A stretch of 64,000 bases of DNA from Enterococcus pallens ATCC BAA-351 (lineage in GTDB: Bacteria > Bacillota > Bacilli > Lactobacillales > Enterococcaceae). Shown here piece after piece: positions 55,077-64,000 of this stretch. The notes under the pieces are model-generated. The model was given only the letters and a program-made list of their open reading frames with translations. It made no database searches and was not told where the DNA came from. The stretch lies in contig NZ_ASWD01000001.1 of assembly GCF_000407485.1 (NCBI RefSeq), forward strand, positions 868,001 through 932,000, in the 5' to 3' direction. The position numbers were made by a program, and so were the translations under genes. Position 1 is the stretch's first letter. Every line of letters begins with the position of its first letter.

Positions 55077-55814
55077 ATGCGAGGCGAAACACTAAAAATC
55101 AAAGTTTTTCATATGACAGAGGTAACCATGGGGGACCACTTTCATATGACACATGATCGTCTACAGATCAAGAAACACTTTGATAGTGAATGCCCCGATA
55201 TTCAGGAACTAACCATTCAAATACTCCAACCCAATCAACTAGATGTTGAGACCAATACCATCATGGATGTCATTCCGATATCCACGAAGGTATTGGGTAC
55301 GTTGGGGACAGGAATCACGCATACCTTGACTGGCGTTACGGTTGTTATGACCGGAGCGATCGAGGAAGGTGAGCAGATGCACGAGTTTGGCTCATCTGAG
55401 GGATTATTGCGTGAAAATCTACTGTTAAATCGAGCTGGAACACCCAAGGAAACGGATTTTATCATTTGGATTGATTTAGTCGCTAAAAAAGGGACTCCTT
55501 TTAATCGTGAGCTAAGTCTAAAAATGTTTGAAATCGTTGACCGTTATATTCAAGAAATTCGCGAACGAATGAAAATGCTGGAAGGCAAGCTGGCTATTGA
55601 AACCCACACCTATGAAGAAAAAAGCAACCCTGGAAAGCCAAAAGTAGCGTTAGTTAAACAGGTCGCTGGACAAGGCGCTATGTATGACATGTTACTGTTT
55701 CCAGAAGAGCCAAGTGGATTCAAGGGCGGCGTGTCGATTATTGATGTGAACAATATGCCAGTTTATTTAACTGCGAACGAATATCGCGATGGGATGATCC
55801 GTTCAATGGTATAG
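55077..55814 (+). CDS. prdD: PrdD, PrdA-like protein (upstream half)
   Basis: 245 residues. Matches the part of PrdA before the cleavage site: IMDVIPISTKVLGTLGTGIT, HEFGSSEGLLRENLLLNRAG, KVALVKQVAGQGAMYDMLLF and the end of PrdA-like sequence IDVNNMPVYLTANEYRDGMI. It stops exactly where PrdA has its pyruvoyl cysteine; the continuation is a separate gene, prdE. Not cleaved, therefore. Role in proline reductase not established. Confidence 0.9.
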   Translation: MRGETLKIKVFHMTEVTMGDHFHMTHDRLQIKKHFDSECPDIQELTIQILQPNQLDVETNTIMDVIPISTKVLGTLGTGITHTLTGVTVVMTGAIEEGEQMHEFGSSEGLLRENLLLNRAGTPKETDFIIWIDLVAKKGTPFNRELSLKMFEIVDRYIQEIRERMKMLEGKLAIETHTYEEKSNPGKPKVALVKQVAGQGAMYDMLLFPEEPSGFKGGVSIIDVNNMPVYLTANEYRDGMIRSMV

Positions 55815-55843
55815 TCTGATATTCGAACAGGGGGAGATGTTTT

Positions 55844-56323
55844 ATGGGAATTGGCCCATCAACAAAAGAAACCTCGCTGCATCATTTCCAAGATCCATTA
55901 GTTGATCTTCTGTCAAATGACCCTGACATTGATTTTCAAGGCATTGTGGTAGTGGGAACACCGCAAAGCAATAAAATGAAGCATTTGGTTGGCCGTCGAG
56001 CAGCTGCTTGGCTTGAAGGGATGCGCACCAATGGCGTCATTGCTTCAACTGATGGCTGGGGCAACTCAGATGTCGATTTTGCTAACATGTTAGAGGAAAT
56101 TGGTCGAAGAGAGATTAGCGTGATTGGTTTAAAGTTCATTGGATCACAAGCCAAGTTTGTGGTGGAGAACAGCTACACTGACTTTGTTTTGGATTTTAAT
56201 AAATCTGAAAAGGGGATTGAAACAGAGGTAGTTGGCGAAAATACGATCAATCAAAGAGATGCAGTTAAGGCATTGGCTTCAATCAAACTAAAGATGCGTA
56301 AAGACGATCAAAAAATAAGATAG
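55844..56323 (+). CDS. prdE: PrdE, PrdA-like protein (downstream half)
   Basis: 159 residues starting MGIGPSTKETSLHHFQDPLV, aligned to PrdA after Cys429 (IGPASKETSRHYWREPLV), with VVGTPQSNKMKHLVGRRAAA and GVIASTDGWGNSDVDFAN as in PrdA. The initiator Met plus Gly replace the cysteine, so this gene cannot form a pyruvoyl group. Preceded by GGGGGAGA. Probably partners PrdD. Confidence 0.9.
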   Translation: MGIGPSTKETSLHHFQDPLVDLLSNDPDIDFQGIVVVGTPQSNKMKHLVGRRAAAWLEGMRTNGVIASTDGWGNSDVDFANMLEEIGRREISVIGLKFIGSQAKFVVENSYTDFVLDFNKSEKGIETEVVGENTINQRDAVKALASIKLKMRKDDQKIR

Positions 56324-56390
56324 CTTCAACTCGGAATTGTTTCAAGGCTGATACAAGAGTTGGACTAATTATAAACCTGGAGGGAAAACA

Positions 56391-57407
56391 ATGAAAGTAT
56401 CAAAAATGATTTCAGCAATCGATACACACACAGCGGGTGAAGCAGCACGGTTAATTATTGGTGGAATTCCAAAATTCCCTGGTAAAACCATGGCTGAAAA
56501 AAGAGAATATTTAGAAACACAGCAAGACAAATTACGACAAATGCTTATGTTAGAACCACGCGGACATCGCGATATGTTTGGTGCATTTATTACAGAACCG
56601 GTTCACGAGGAAGCTGATTACGGGATTATCTTTATGGATTCAGGCGGCTATTTGAATATGTGTGGACATAATACAATTGCTGCTATGACGACTGCAGTAG
56701 AACAAGGTTGGGTAGAAGTCAAAGAAGGCGATCGTGAAGTGAAGGTTGTTCAAGACACACCTGCCGGAATTGTTCGTGGAACCGTACATTTAGATGAAGA
56801 TTTTTCTGCGGAATCAGTTTCATTTGAGAATGTAGAGTCATTCTTATATAAAGAAGGAGTTAAGGTCAACGTTCCTGACATTGGTGAAGTTACTATGGAT
56901 ATTTCTTTTGGCGGAAGCTTCTTTGCAATTTTACCTGCGGCTTCTGTTGGATTAGAAATCAAACCAGAAAATGCTTCTGAATTTAACAATTTAGGCATGA
57001 TTATTCGAGACGCAGTAAATGAACAGATTGAAATTCAACATCCTACTTTAGAACACATTAAATCGGTTGATTTAGTTGAGTTTTATGGACCAGCAACTAG
57101 TCCAGATGCGACTTACCAAAATGTTGTCGTATTTGGAGACGGACAAGTCGATCGCTCACCTTGTGGAACAGGTACGAGTGCAAAACTTGCTACGTTGTAC
57201 GGAAAAGGTGAAATGAAGGTCGGCGATACTTTTGTTTACGAAAGTATTCTATGCACGAAATTTAAAGGTGAAATTGTAAAAGAAGCTGAAGTGGGTGGAT
57301 ACAAAGGAATTATTCCTCGTGTCACTGGATCAGCTTATGTGACTGGATACAATACATTCTTGGTTGATCCGAAAGATTCCTTGAAGGATGGGTTCCTTTT
57401 AGGGTAG
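56391..57407 (+). CDS. prdF: Proline racemase
   Basis: 338 residues. Interconverts L- and D-proline so that peptide-derived L-proline can be reduced. Catalytic cysteines: Cys91 in YLNMCGHNTIAAM and Cys259 in DRSPCGTGTSAKLATL. Start MKVSKMISAIDTHTAGEAAR is the family N terminus, after GGAGGG. Ends the prd set proper; the TauE genes follow 22 bp later. Confidence 0.95.
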   Translation: MKVSKMISAIDTHTAGEAARLIIGGIPKFPGKTMAEKREYLETQQDKLRQMLMLEPRGHRDMFGAFITEPVHEEADYGIIFMDSGGYLNMCGHNTIAAMTTAVEQGWVEVKEGDREVKVVQDTPAGIVRGTVHLDEDFSAESVSFENVESFLYKEGVKVNVPDIGEVTMDISFGGSFFAILPAASVGLEIKPENASEFNNLGMIIRDAVNEQIEIQHPTLEHIKSVDLVEFYGPATSPDATYQNVVVFGDGQVDRSPCGTGTSAKLATLYGKGEMKVGDTFVYESILCTKFKGEIVKEAEVGGYKGIIPRVTGSAYVTGYNTFLVDPKDSLKDGFLLG

Positions 57408-57429
57408 AAATGAAGGAGGGGTAAGAGCT

Positions 57430-58305
57430 ATGGTAACACTTATTTTAGCGATTTATGTTGGGTTGATTTTATTACACGCGGTAAATATGGGACTTGATTG
57501 TTTAAAACATAAAGATGATCTAGGTCATGGAAATTGGATCGTTTCAGGGATTATTGGTTTTATCACAGACTTCTTGGATACCTTGGGAATCGGAAGTTTT
57601 GCACCGACAACGATGCTGTTGGACTTCACTAAGCAATTGAGTCATGACCGTTTGCTGCCAGGAACGTTGAATGTTGGGCACGGGATTCCCGTACTAGTAG
57701 AAGCATTTATCTTCACAACGGTAGTAGATGTATCTCCGGTTACTTTATTTGCCCTAGTTGGTTCTGCAACGATTGGTGCATTTATTGGTTCACGATTTGT
57801 AACAGGATTGCCAGAAAAGAAAGTTCAGCTTTGGATGGGTTGGGCACTGATTGTTACTGCTGTTCTGATGTTTGCACGTCAACAAGGCTGGATTGATATT
57901 TTAGGTGCGGATAATACGGCTACAGCATTGACCGGAATTAAATTAGTTATCGGTGTTGTTATCAACTTCTTCTTAGGAGCATTGATGACAATTGGTGTTG
58001 GTTTGTATGCACCATGTATGGCCATGGTTTATATGTTAGGTTTGAGTCCGCTAGTTGCTTTCCCTGTAATGATGGGTTCATGTGCAGGCTTGATGCCGAT
58101 AGCAAGTTTGAACTTTGTTAAAACGGGTGATTATGCACGTAAAGTAAGTTTAGCAATTACTGCTGGCGGGATCATTGGTGTAATTATCGCAGCAAAATTT
58201 GTTACTGGTTTGGATTTGAATGTATTAACATACATCATTATTGTAGTTATCATCTACACTGGTGTTACGTATATTCGTAAGAGTATGAAACCAGCTGCAG
58301 CATAA
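57430..58305 (+). CDS. TauE/SafE family permease, first of two
   Basis: 291 residues, eight membrane segments. TauE/SafE (DUF81) features: GIIGFITDFLDTLGIGSFAPTTM and the internal repeat LGALMTIGVGLYAPCMAMVY. Starts 22 bp after prdF with AAGGAGG, so probably in the same transcript; a strong hairpin follows. Its paralog is the next gene. Substrates in the family include sulfite, sulfonates and other anions. A function in proline or selenium metabolism is possible but only by location. Confidence 0.82.
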   Translation: MVTLILAIYVGLILLHAVNMGLDCLKHKDDLGHGNWIVSGIIGFITDFLDTLGIGSFAPTTMLLDFTKQLSHDRLLPGTLNVGHGIPVLVEAFIFTTVVDVSPVTLFALVGSATIGAFIGSRFVTGLPEKKVQLWMGWALIVTAVLMFARQQGWIDILGADNTATALTGIKLVIGVVINFFLGALMTIGVGLYAPCMAMVYMLGLSPLVAFPVMMGSCAGLMPIASLNFVKTGDYARKVSLAITAGGIIGVIIAAKFVTGLDLNVLTYIIIVVIIYTGVTYIRKSMKPAAA

Positions 58306-58320
58306 TATGCTATGATTAAA

Positions 58321-58360
58321 ACTACTTTGTCCTTCTTTTTAAGAAGGACAAGTAGTTTTT
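58321..58360 (+). terminator. Terminator between the two TauE genes
   Basis: ACTACTTTGTCCTTC pairs with GAAGGACAAGTAGT, followed by TTTTT. Confidence 0.85.
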
Positions 58361-58393
58361 GATGTTTTAAAACGAAATAGTAGGAGGAAGAAA

Positions 58394-59269
58394 ATGGTAC
58401 AGATTGTTTTAGTCACTTTGGGGTTATTTGCACTGTTGCACATTGTGGTTTTCGGGAGAGACTTAATTAAGCACAAAGCGAATCTTGGAGGAGGCAGTTG
58501 GCCAATCTCAATTGGGATTGGATTTGTGACGGACTTTTTAGATACGCTGGGTATTGGAAGTTTTGCACCTACGGCTATGTTGTTAGATGTCACTAAGCAA
58601 TTGGATAGCGATAAACAGTTGCCAGGAACGTTGAATGTTGGCCACGCACTTTCTTGTTTATTGGAAGGACTTATTTTTATTACTGTAGTGGATGTGGATC
58701 CTTTAACGTTGTTTTCTTTGATCGCGGCTTCGATTGTTGGATCATGGCTGGGCTCAAAGACAGTAACAAAATTACCAGAAAAAACCGTTCAATTTTGGAT
58801 GGGTTGGGCGTTGATTATTACTGCTGTTTTGATGGCTTTGCGTCAAACGGGAATGATCAATTTGTTAGGTGAAGGAAATACGTCTACTGGCTTGACCGGG
58901 GGACTTTTGATTATTGGAATTATAGGTAATGCTATTTTTGGAGCGTTGATGACCATCGGAGTGGGACTTTATGCGCCATGTATGGCAATGGTTTATATGT
59001 TAGGCTTGAGCCCATTAGTAGCTTTTCCAATTATGTCTGGCTCTTGTGGAGCATTAATGCCGGTTGCCAGTGTCAACTTTATCAAAGAGGGAGAATATTC
59101 TCGTCGGGTAAGTTTGGGTATTGCTTTAGGTGGAATCGTCGGTGTAATCATTGCAGCGAAATTTGTTACTGGTTTAGACTTGACTATCTTGGTTTGGATA
59201 ATTATCTTTGTGGTTATTTACACTGGAATTACGTATATTCGTAAAAGCCGCAAGCCAGCAAAAGTATAA
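58394..59269 (+). CDS. TauE/SafE family permease, second of two
   Basis: 291 residues, close to the first copy along its length (for example VTDFLDTLGIGSFAPTAM, GVGLYAPCMAMVYMLGLSPL, IIAAKFVTGLDL). A tandem duplication with diverged ends. It has its own ribosome site (AGGAGGAAG) and is separated from the first copy by a terminator, so it may be expressed separately. Substrate unknown. Confidence 0.82.
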   Translation: MVQIVLVTLGLFALLHIVVFGRDLIKHKANLGGGSWPISIGIGFVTDFLDTLGIGSFAPTAMLLDVTKQLDSDKQLPGTLNVGHALSCLLEGLIFITVVDVDPLTLFSLIAASIVGSWLGSKTVTKLPEKTVQFWMGWALIITAVLMALRQTGMINLLGEGNTSTGLTGGLLIIGIIGNAIFGALMTIGVGLYAPCMAMVYMLGLSPLVAFPIMSGSCGALMPVASVNFIKEGEYSRRVSLGIALGGIVGVIIAAKFVTGLDLTILVWIIIFVVIYTGITYIRKSRKPAKV

Positions 59270-59282
59270 ATTTTGTATAGTG

Positions 59283-59332
59283 AAAACTCCAATCCTCTTA
59301 GGGCTTTTGCCGTTATGGATTGGAGTTTTTAT
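59283..59332. terminator. Terminator between TauE and DUF554 genes
   Basis: AAAACTCCAATCC and GGATTGGAGTTTTT close a long stem, serving the convergent genes. Confidence 0.85.
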
Positions 59333-59335
59333 AGA

Positions 59336-60034
59336 TTAGAAAAAATAGTAGTCAACGGTCATAGTCAGAACTAAGACGACCATGCTTGGTAAAAAGTTAG
59401 ATGTCCGAATAGTCGTCAATTTTAACATGTTTAGTCCGATGCCTAAAATGATGACGCCGCCAACGGCACTAATCTCGTTCATCATTGGATTCAATAGTTG
59501 AGTTGGGAGACCTTCAGCGATTAAACTGGCTAGTAGGGTTAAGCATCCTTGATAAATTAGCACAGCGAATGCGGAAAAAAAGACCCCTATACCTAGTGAG
59601 GCTGTTAAAACGATAGAGATAAATCCGTCCATAATTGCTTTCATAAAGAACGTATGGTTGCTCCCTGTAACCCCACTTTCGATGGCACCGATAATACCCA
59701 TTGATCCGATAACATAGACTAAGCTGGCGGTTACAAAACCTTCAGCGAAATTACTACCACTATTGGCAAAGTGTCTTTGGAGTAAAAGGCCGAATTGATT
59801 CATGCGATCTTCAATTTTACAAAATTCTCCAATCATACCGCCAAGACAAATACAAATGATCACTAAAATGAACGACTTTGTTTGCGTAGCCATTTGAATC
59901 GAGATGGCGATGACGGCAAGACTTAATCCGTGATTCATCGTTTCTTTAGTTTGTTCAGTAATATTTCTTAAAAAGGCACCTAAAATACTGCCTAACATAA
60001 CGGATAACGCATTTGCGATGGAGCCGATAAACAT
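59336..60034 (-). CDS. DUF554 membrane protein
   Basis: 232 residues from ATG 60034, eight bases after AAGGAG. About six membrane helices: MFIGSIANALSVMLGSILGA, LSLAVIAISIQMATQTKSFI, EGFVTASLVYVIGSMGIIGA and a last helix. DUF554 (YdfK family). Function unknown. Read opposite to its neighbours, within the proline/selenium region. Confidence 0.88.
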   Translation of the reverse strand: MFIGSIANALSVMLGSILGAFLRNITEQTKETMNHGLSLAVIAISIQMATQTKSFILVIICICLGGMIGEFCKIEDRMNQFGLLLQRHFANSGSNFAEGFVTASLVYVIGSMGIIGAIESGVTGSNHTFFMKAIMDGFISIVLTASLGIGVFFSAFAVLIYQGCLTLLASLIAEGLPTQLLNPMMNEISAVGGVIILGIGLNMLKLTTIRTSNFLPSMVVLVLTMTVDYYFF

Positions 60035-60181
60035 AAACAAATCTCCTTAAAAATGGTTTGTCACTGTAATGGTAGCATGATATAGAGCCTTTTGAAACAA
60101 TATTTTTCTACTGAATCAGAAATTAATTATTAGTGATAAGTTGCTAAGGAAACTTACATAGAGAATAACAAAATTACCTGT

Positions 60182-60187
60182 TATAAT
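60182..60187 (+). promoter_or_regulatory. Extended -10 promoter of selD
   Basis: TGTTATAAT at 60179-60187 is an extended -10 element 26 bp before the selD start; the sel genes therefore likely have their own promoter. Confidence 0.55.
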
Positions 60188-60212
60188 AGGAACCGTGGAG
60201 GATGATGCACTG

Positions 60213-61235
60213 ATGGATACAATCGAACAATTAATTGTTTGCGGCGGATGCAATGCGAAGATCGGCCCAGGAAGTTTAGGAGAATTATTAGCGGATTTAC
60301 CAAAATCAACCAATGAAAATTTATTAGTCGGTTTTGATTCAACAGATGATGCTGCTGTTATTAAACTGAGAGATGATTTGGCGATTATTCAAACTCTGGA
60401 TTTTTTTCCAACAATGGTGACGGATCCTTATTTATTTGGAAAGATTGCTGCCGCGAATGCCTTGAGTGATGTTTACGCAATGGGCGGCGAAGTATTGTCT
60501 GCATTAAATATTGTGGCTTTTCCTGAAGAAAAGGATTTAACAATTTTAAAAGAAATTTTACGAGGCGGAGCAGAGAAGGTGCAAGAAGCTGGAGCCATTT
60601 TGGCGGGTGGTCATTCGATTCATGATCATTCGGTAAAATATGGTTTGTCTGTAACAGGCACCATCGATCCAAATCGTATTTATCAAAATAATACCTGTCA
60701 GATAGGTGATCATTTAGTCCTGACAAAACCTTTGGGGGTAAGTATTATTACCGTAGGATACAGTGCTGAAGAAATCAGTCAGGAAGGCTTCGATAAAGCA
60801 ACTGAAAGTATGCAGACTTTAAATAAATATGCGATGGACATTATTCGCAAGTATGAAATTACTAGTTGTACAGACGTTACAGGTTTTGGTCTGGCTGGTC
60901 ATCTGCATGAGATGTTGAATGGCCAATTTTCTGCCGAGATTCAATCAAGTCAGTTGCCTTATTTCCCAGAAGCATATGAAGGAGCTAAGGAATTTATCTT
61001 GACGGCTGGCGGCCAGCGCAATCGTAATTATATGGCAGAAAAAATGGACTTTGTAGTGAATGATTTCGCGATTGAAGAATTATTATTTGATCCTCAAACT
61101 TCAGGTGGCTTATTAGTCAGTGTACCTGAAGCAAAGGTGGAAGAGCTAGTGGCAGAATTAAGCGCCGCGGGAATTCCAGCACAAGATTTCGGAAAAGTAA
61201 TCGAGCCTGCAGAAAAAGAAATTATTGTTTATTAA
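60213..61235 (+). CDS. selD: Selenide, water dikinase (selenophosphate synthetase)
   Basis: 340 residues from ATG 60213 with GGAGG upstream; an in-frame GTG at 60195 would put the start too near the -10. Makes selenophosphate from selenide and ATP. N-terminal CGGCNAKIGPGSLGELL glycine-rich loop (Cys form, not Sec), GFDSTDDAAVIKL and AAANALSDVYAMGG, typical of SelD. Needed to make Sec for PrdB and PrdC. First of four sel genes. Confidence 0.94.
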   Translation: MDTIEQLIVCGGCNAKIGPGSLGELLADLPKSTNENLLVGFDSTDDAAVIKLRDDLAIIQTLDFFPTMVTDPYLFGKIAAANALSDVYAMGGEVLSALNIVAFPEEKDLTILKEILRGGAEKVQEAGAILAGGHSIHDHSVKYGLSVTGTIDPNRIYQNNTCQIGDHLVLTKPLGVSIITVGYSAEEISQEGFDKATESMQTLNKYAMDIIRKYEITSCTDVTGFGLAGHLHEMLNGQFSAEIQSSQLPYFPEAYEGAKEFILTAGGQRNRNYMAEKMDFVVNDFAIEELLFDPQTSGGLLVSVPEAKVEELVAELSAAGIPAQDFGKVIEPAEKEIIVY

Positions 61236-61247
61236 GGAGACGATAAC

Positions 61248-61844
61248 ATGTATAAAATTGATGCAATTGGCAAAGCGTGTCCCTTACCAGTGATCGAAAC
61301 AAAAAAGGCATTGAAGGAACATGAAGCGGTAGAGACTGTGGTTGATAATGAGATTGCTACACAAAATTTGAAAAAAATGGCCGATCAATTAGGGTATATT
61401 TACCAAATGGAACCGATTGACGATAATTATCGAGTAAAAATTTCTAAAGGCAACGGTGAAGCTGCGGATATACCAGAGCCAGAGGAGACGCCAGAAATCG
61501 TCACAACTGAGGACTACATTGTAGTAGTAGATACTAATGTTATGGGACGCGGCTCGGATGAGCTAGGTAAAAATTTGTTAAAAATGTTCGTTTATTCTTT
61601 GACGGAACAAGATGTGTTGCCAAAACAAATCATTTTCTATAATGGTGGGGTGAGTTTAGTAACAGAAGGTTCAGATTCGTTGGAAGATTTACAAGCGTTA
61701 GCTGATCAGGATGTAGAAATTTATGCTTGTGGTGCCTGTTTGAATTTCTTTGAGCTGACAGAAAAAGTGGCTATTGGAGAAATTACTAACATGTATCGTA
61801 TCGTTGAAATGATGCGTCAAGCGCCAAAAGTAGTAAAACCGTAA
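61248..61844 (+). CDS. yedF: Selenium metabolism protein YedF
   Basis: 198 residues. N-terminal TusA-like domain MYKIDAIGKACPLPVIETKK with the C-P-x-P motif, C-terminal DsrE-like domain with EIYACGACLNFFEL. Commonly next to selD; thought to carry selenium or sulfur. 12 bp after selD. Confidence 0.92.
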   Translation: MYKIDAIGKACPLPVIETKKALKEHEAVETVVDNEIATQNLKKMADQLGYIYQMEPIDDNYRVKISKGNGEAADIPEPEETPEIVTTEDYIVVVDTNVMGRGSDELGKNLLKMFVYSLTEQDVLPKQIIFYNGGVSLVTEGSDSLEDLQALADQDVEIYACGACLNFFELTEKVAIGEITNMYRIVEMMRQAPKVVKP

Positions 61845-61855
61845 AGGAGCCGGCG

Positions 61856-62122
61856 ATGCAAGAATATGGAGTAGTCCTTTTCTATTCTACTCATGAAGCC
61901 ATGAAAGCTGAAAAACTAGCGAAAGAAGCCCAACTAAACGTACGAATTATTCCTACACCAGAGAAAATTCATGCTAGTTGCGGCTTTTCTTTGAAGTACG
62001 AGTTAGCAGAAGAAGCTGCTTTATGTGCCCGTTTGCTGCAGGCAGAGGTGCAGGCAGAAGGCTTTTATCATGTGAAACGAGAAGGATTAAAAACAGAATA
62101 TGAATTAAGAGAGGACCTTTAA
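61856..62122 (+). CDS. DUF3343 putative Se/S carrier protein
   Basis: 88 residues MQEYGVVLFYSTHEAMKAEKLAKE... with the conserved IPTPEKIHASCGFSLKY segment. Usually found with selenocysteine genes in Firmicutes. It ends right where selB begins (adjacent stop and ATG), so the genes are coupled. Probably a selenium-handling accessory factor; unproven. Confidence 0.87.
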   Translation: MQEYGVVLFYSTHEAMKAEKLAKEAQLNVRIIPTPEKIHASCGFSLKYELAEEAALCARLLQAEVQAEGFYHVKREGLKTEYELREDL

Positions 62123-64000
62123 ATGGCAAATATTGTAATTGGAACTGCCGGCCATATTGATCATGGGAAAACAACCTTAATTAAGGCCTTGACGGGAATT
62201 GAGACGGATACGACGAAAGAAGAAAAAAAACGGGGAATGTCCATTAATTTAGGCTTTGCCTATTTAGATTTGCCTAATAAGCAACGAGTGGGAATTGTGG
62301 ATGTTCCTGGACATGAAAAATTTATTAAAAATATGGTGGCTGGATTACCAGGCATCAATTTAGTCTTATTGGTCATTGATGCTGCCGAAGGAATTATGCC
62401 ACAAACCAAAGAGCACATTGATATTCTGACACTGCTGGGGATTCAGGACTTTCTAGTCGTTTTAACTAAAGTTGATACGGTTGATCCTGAATTAAAAGAA
62501 CTGGTAGTAGAGGATATTCGCGATCAGCTGGCAGATACTCCTTTAGCTGAAGCAGAGATTATTGAGACGGATGCGATTAGCGGTACCGGAATTAAAGAAT
62601 TATTGACTGCAATTCAAACTCGTTCTGAAGAACTGGCGGAAAAAAGCAGTACCGGAATCGCTCGTTTGAATATTGATCGTGTTTTCAGCGTCAAGGGGTT
62701 CGGAACGGTTATTACGGGTACTTTGCTGGATGGGACGGTCCAGCTAGGAGACGAGCTGTTTGTATACCCAAGCGGGAAAAAAGTGCGGGTTAGAAATATT
62801 CAGGTTCATGAACAAGATGTTCAGCAGGCTCAGGCTGGTCAGCGTACAGCGTTGAATTTAGCAAATATTGGTAAAGACGAGCTGGAGCGGGGCGATGTAT
62901 TGTCAGCCTCTGAAAATCTACAGCCTACCTGGATGCTAGATGTGAAGGTCAAATGTTTGCCGGAAGTGGAAACCGGAATTGGACTATGGGATCGCGTCCG
63001 CTTGTTGATTGGAACTAGAGAAGTCATGGCGCGCACGGTACCTCTGGGAACAGAGTGGATTGAACCGGGAACGGAAGGCTTTCTGCAGTTGCGTTTAGAG
63101 GATCAGGTAGCGGTTAGAGAACGTGATCATTTTATTTTGCGTTCTTATTCACCTATGCACACAATTGCTGGGGGCGAAGTTTTGGATGCAGCACCAACCA
63201 AACATCGGCGCTTTAAAGTAGAAATTTTGGAAAGCTTGAAGGCCAAAGAGGCTGGAAGTATTGAAGAGATCATTTTGGATTTCATGAACAACAAGAAGCA
63301 GCCTTTTACTACACTAAAAGAATTGCACGAATATTTGGGACAAGCTACAGAAGAATTACAGCCGTTGTTGCAAGAAATGGTGACTAATCAGCAAATTGTC
63401 CCTACAAAAGCGGGTTACTTAGCTCAAGGCAGCTACCAATTGCTACAGGAAAAAGCAATCAATAGCTTGAATGATTATCATAAAAAGCATCGTTTACGAT
63501 CAGGTATGCCAGCTGAGGAATTTCGTTCCCGTATGAGGGATCAGTTGACTGAAAAGGAATTGTCAGCACTGATCCGCTTATTGATAGAATCAAAAGCAAT
63601 CAAAGAGCAGCAAGACAAATTGGCTGTTGCTGAATTTACAGTTACCTTTAATAAATACCAACAGGCTGCCAAAGAAAAAATTGAAAAGGCCTTGGAAAAA
63701 AATGGGTATACTCCGGTGAAAAAAGAAGAATTATATGGACTCGACAAGAACGCTGAAGAAGTTTTAGAGGCGATAAACGGAGATACAGTGATTTTTCTGA
63801 CTCACGAATATGTATTGTTAGCTAAGATTTATTGGCAAGCAGTTGGGCAGGTTCGTAAAACCATTCAGGAAAATGAACAAATGACTTTAGCAGATTTTCG
63901 CGACATGACGAACTCTAGTCGTAAATCTTCTATGTTGATTTTGGAATATATGGATAAGCAAGAAATTACTAAACGTGTGGAGAATTATCGGGTATTAGGT
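62123..64000 (+). CDS. selB: Selenocysteine-specific elongation factor, truncated by window end
   Basis: 626 codons are seen without a stop; SelB is usually about 620-640 residues, so very little is missing. GTPase motifs: G1 [17 protein letters not shown]3 [14 protein letters not shown]4 TKVD. Domains II-III follow ([17 protein letters not shown]...), then winged helices of domain IV which bind the SECIS hairpin ([20 protein letters not shown]). It delivers Sec-tRNA to UGA at PrdB and PrdC. selA and the Sec-tRNA gene are not in the window. Confidence 0.95.
   Translation, partial: MANIVIGTAGHIDHGKTTLIKALTGIETDTTKEEKKRGMSINLGFAYLDLPNKQRVGIVDVPGHEKFIKNMVAGLPGINLVLLVIDAAEGIMPQTKEHIDILTLLGIQDFLVVLTKVDTVDPELKELVVEDIRDQLADTPLAEAEIIETDAISGTGIKELLTAIQTRSEELAEKSSTGIARLNIDRVFSVKGFGTVITGTLLDGTVQLGDELFVYPSGKKVRVRNIQVHEQDVQQAQAGQRTALNLANIGKDELERGDVLSASENLQPTWMLDVKVKCLPEVETGIGLWDRVRLLIGTREVMARTVPLGTEWIEPGTEGFLQLRLEDQVAVRERDHFILRSYSPMHTIAGGEVLDAAPTKHRRFKVEILESLKAKEAGSIEEIILDFMNNKKQPFTTLKELHEYLGQATEELQPLLQEMVTNQQIVPTKAGYLAQGSYQLLQEKAINSLNDYHKKHRLRSGMPAEEFRSRMRDQLTEKELSALIRLLIESKAIKEQQDKLAVAEFTVTFNKYQQAAKEKIEKALEKNGYTPVKKEELYGLDKNAEEVLEAINGDTVIFLTHEYVLLAKIYWQAVGQVRKTIQENEQMTLADFRDMTNSSRKSSMLILEYMDKQEITKRVENYRVLG

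Noticed and set aside
55812-55846. prdD/prdE as a frameshifted or stop-interrupted single gene
   Set aside because: Both have ribosome sites and proper ends, and the same split is known in clostridial prd clusters.

Overview
The window is low-GC Firmicutes DNA. I read it as Enterococcus, most likely the E. avium/raffinosus/gilvus group, carried on a large RepA_N-type replicon (megaplasmid or chromid) or a chromosome with such a replicon integrated. The organism call is an inference from gene content: a RepA_N initiator with ParA and a small ParB-like partner, enterococcal-style paired half-size ChrA and ThrE genes, and a selenium-dependent D-proline reductase locus. There are no rRNA, tRNA or CRISPR loci in view.

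Layout. 1-3100: TetR regulator with an AlkC-like DNA-repair gene, a lipoprotein, and a frameshifted duplicate of an Rpn nuclease tail. 3113-7506: an Rpn-family nuclease gene cut exactly inside its catalytic E-x-Q motif by a 3.4-kb recombinase-in-trio (RIT) element with three tyrosine recombinases, long inverted ends and a 6-bp duplication. 7700-12630: small accessory genes (AAA ATPase, DUF1003, DUF2922). 13200-23920: a nearly complete acetyl-type diaminopimelate/lysine pathway in two blocks (dapL-lysA-dapF and dapA-dapB-dapH), separated by an enoate-reductase-like flavoenzyme, an AraC regulator and a TudS/ECF pair. 23980-34520: glycosyltransferase, glpK, an AI-2E family permease, hemolysin III, and a Met T-box operon metQ-metN-metI-omega-amidase next to a hydroxycarboxylate-type dehydrogenase.

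34525-39160: the replication and partition block. About 34 exact copies of GTTTAC/GTAAAC fill 1.46 kb upstream of parA-parB, seven more lie downstream, followed by DnaA boxes and a repA that itself carries a DnaA-box palindrome. 39500-46230: CLC channel with an overlapping 27-codon leader frame, paired chromate transporters with a LysR regulator, DUF1622, an M24 peptidase, and split ThrE.

46865-64000: a proline-energy region. Xaa-Pro dipeptidase, proline iminopeptidase and a peptide transporter would release proline from peptides. The downstream prdC-prdA-(small protein)-prdB-prdD-prdE-prdF genes encode D-proline reductase, its electron-transfer partner and proline racemase. Two proteins, PrdC and PrdB, need an in-frame UGA read as selenocysteine. 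Two tandem TauE/SafE permeases follow, then selD-yedF-DUF3343-selB, which supplies selenophosphate and the selenocysteine elongation factor; selB runs off the window end. Together these genes make up most of a Stickland-type proline-reducing module, on the same sequence as the plasmid-type replication genes.
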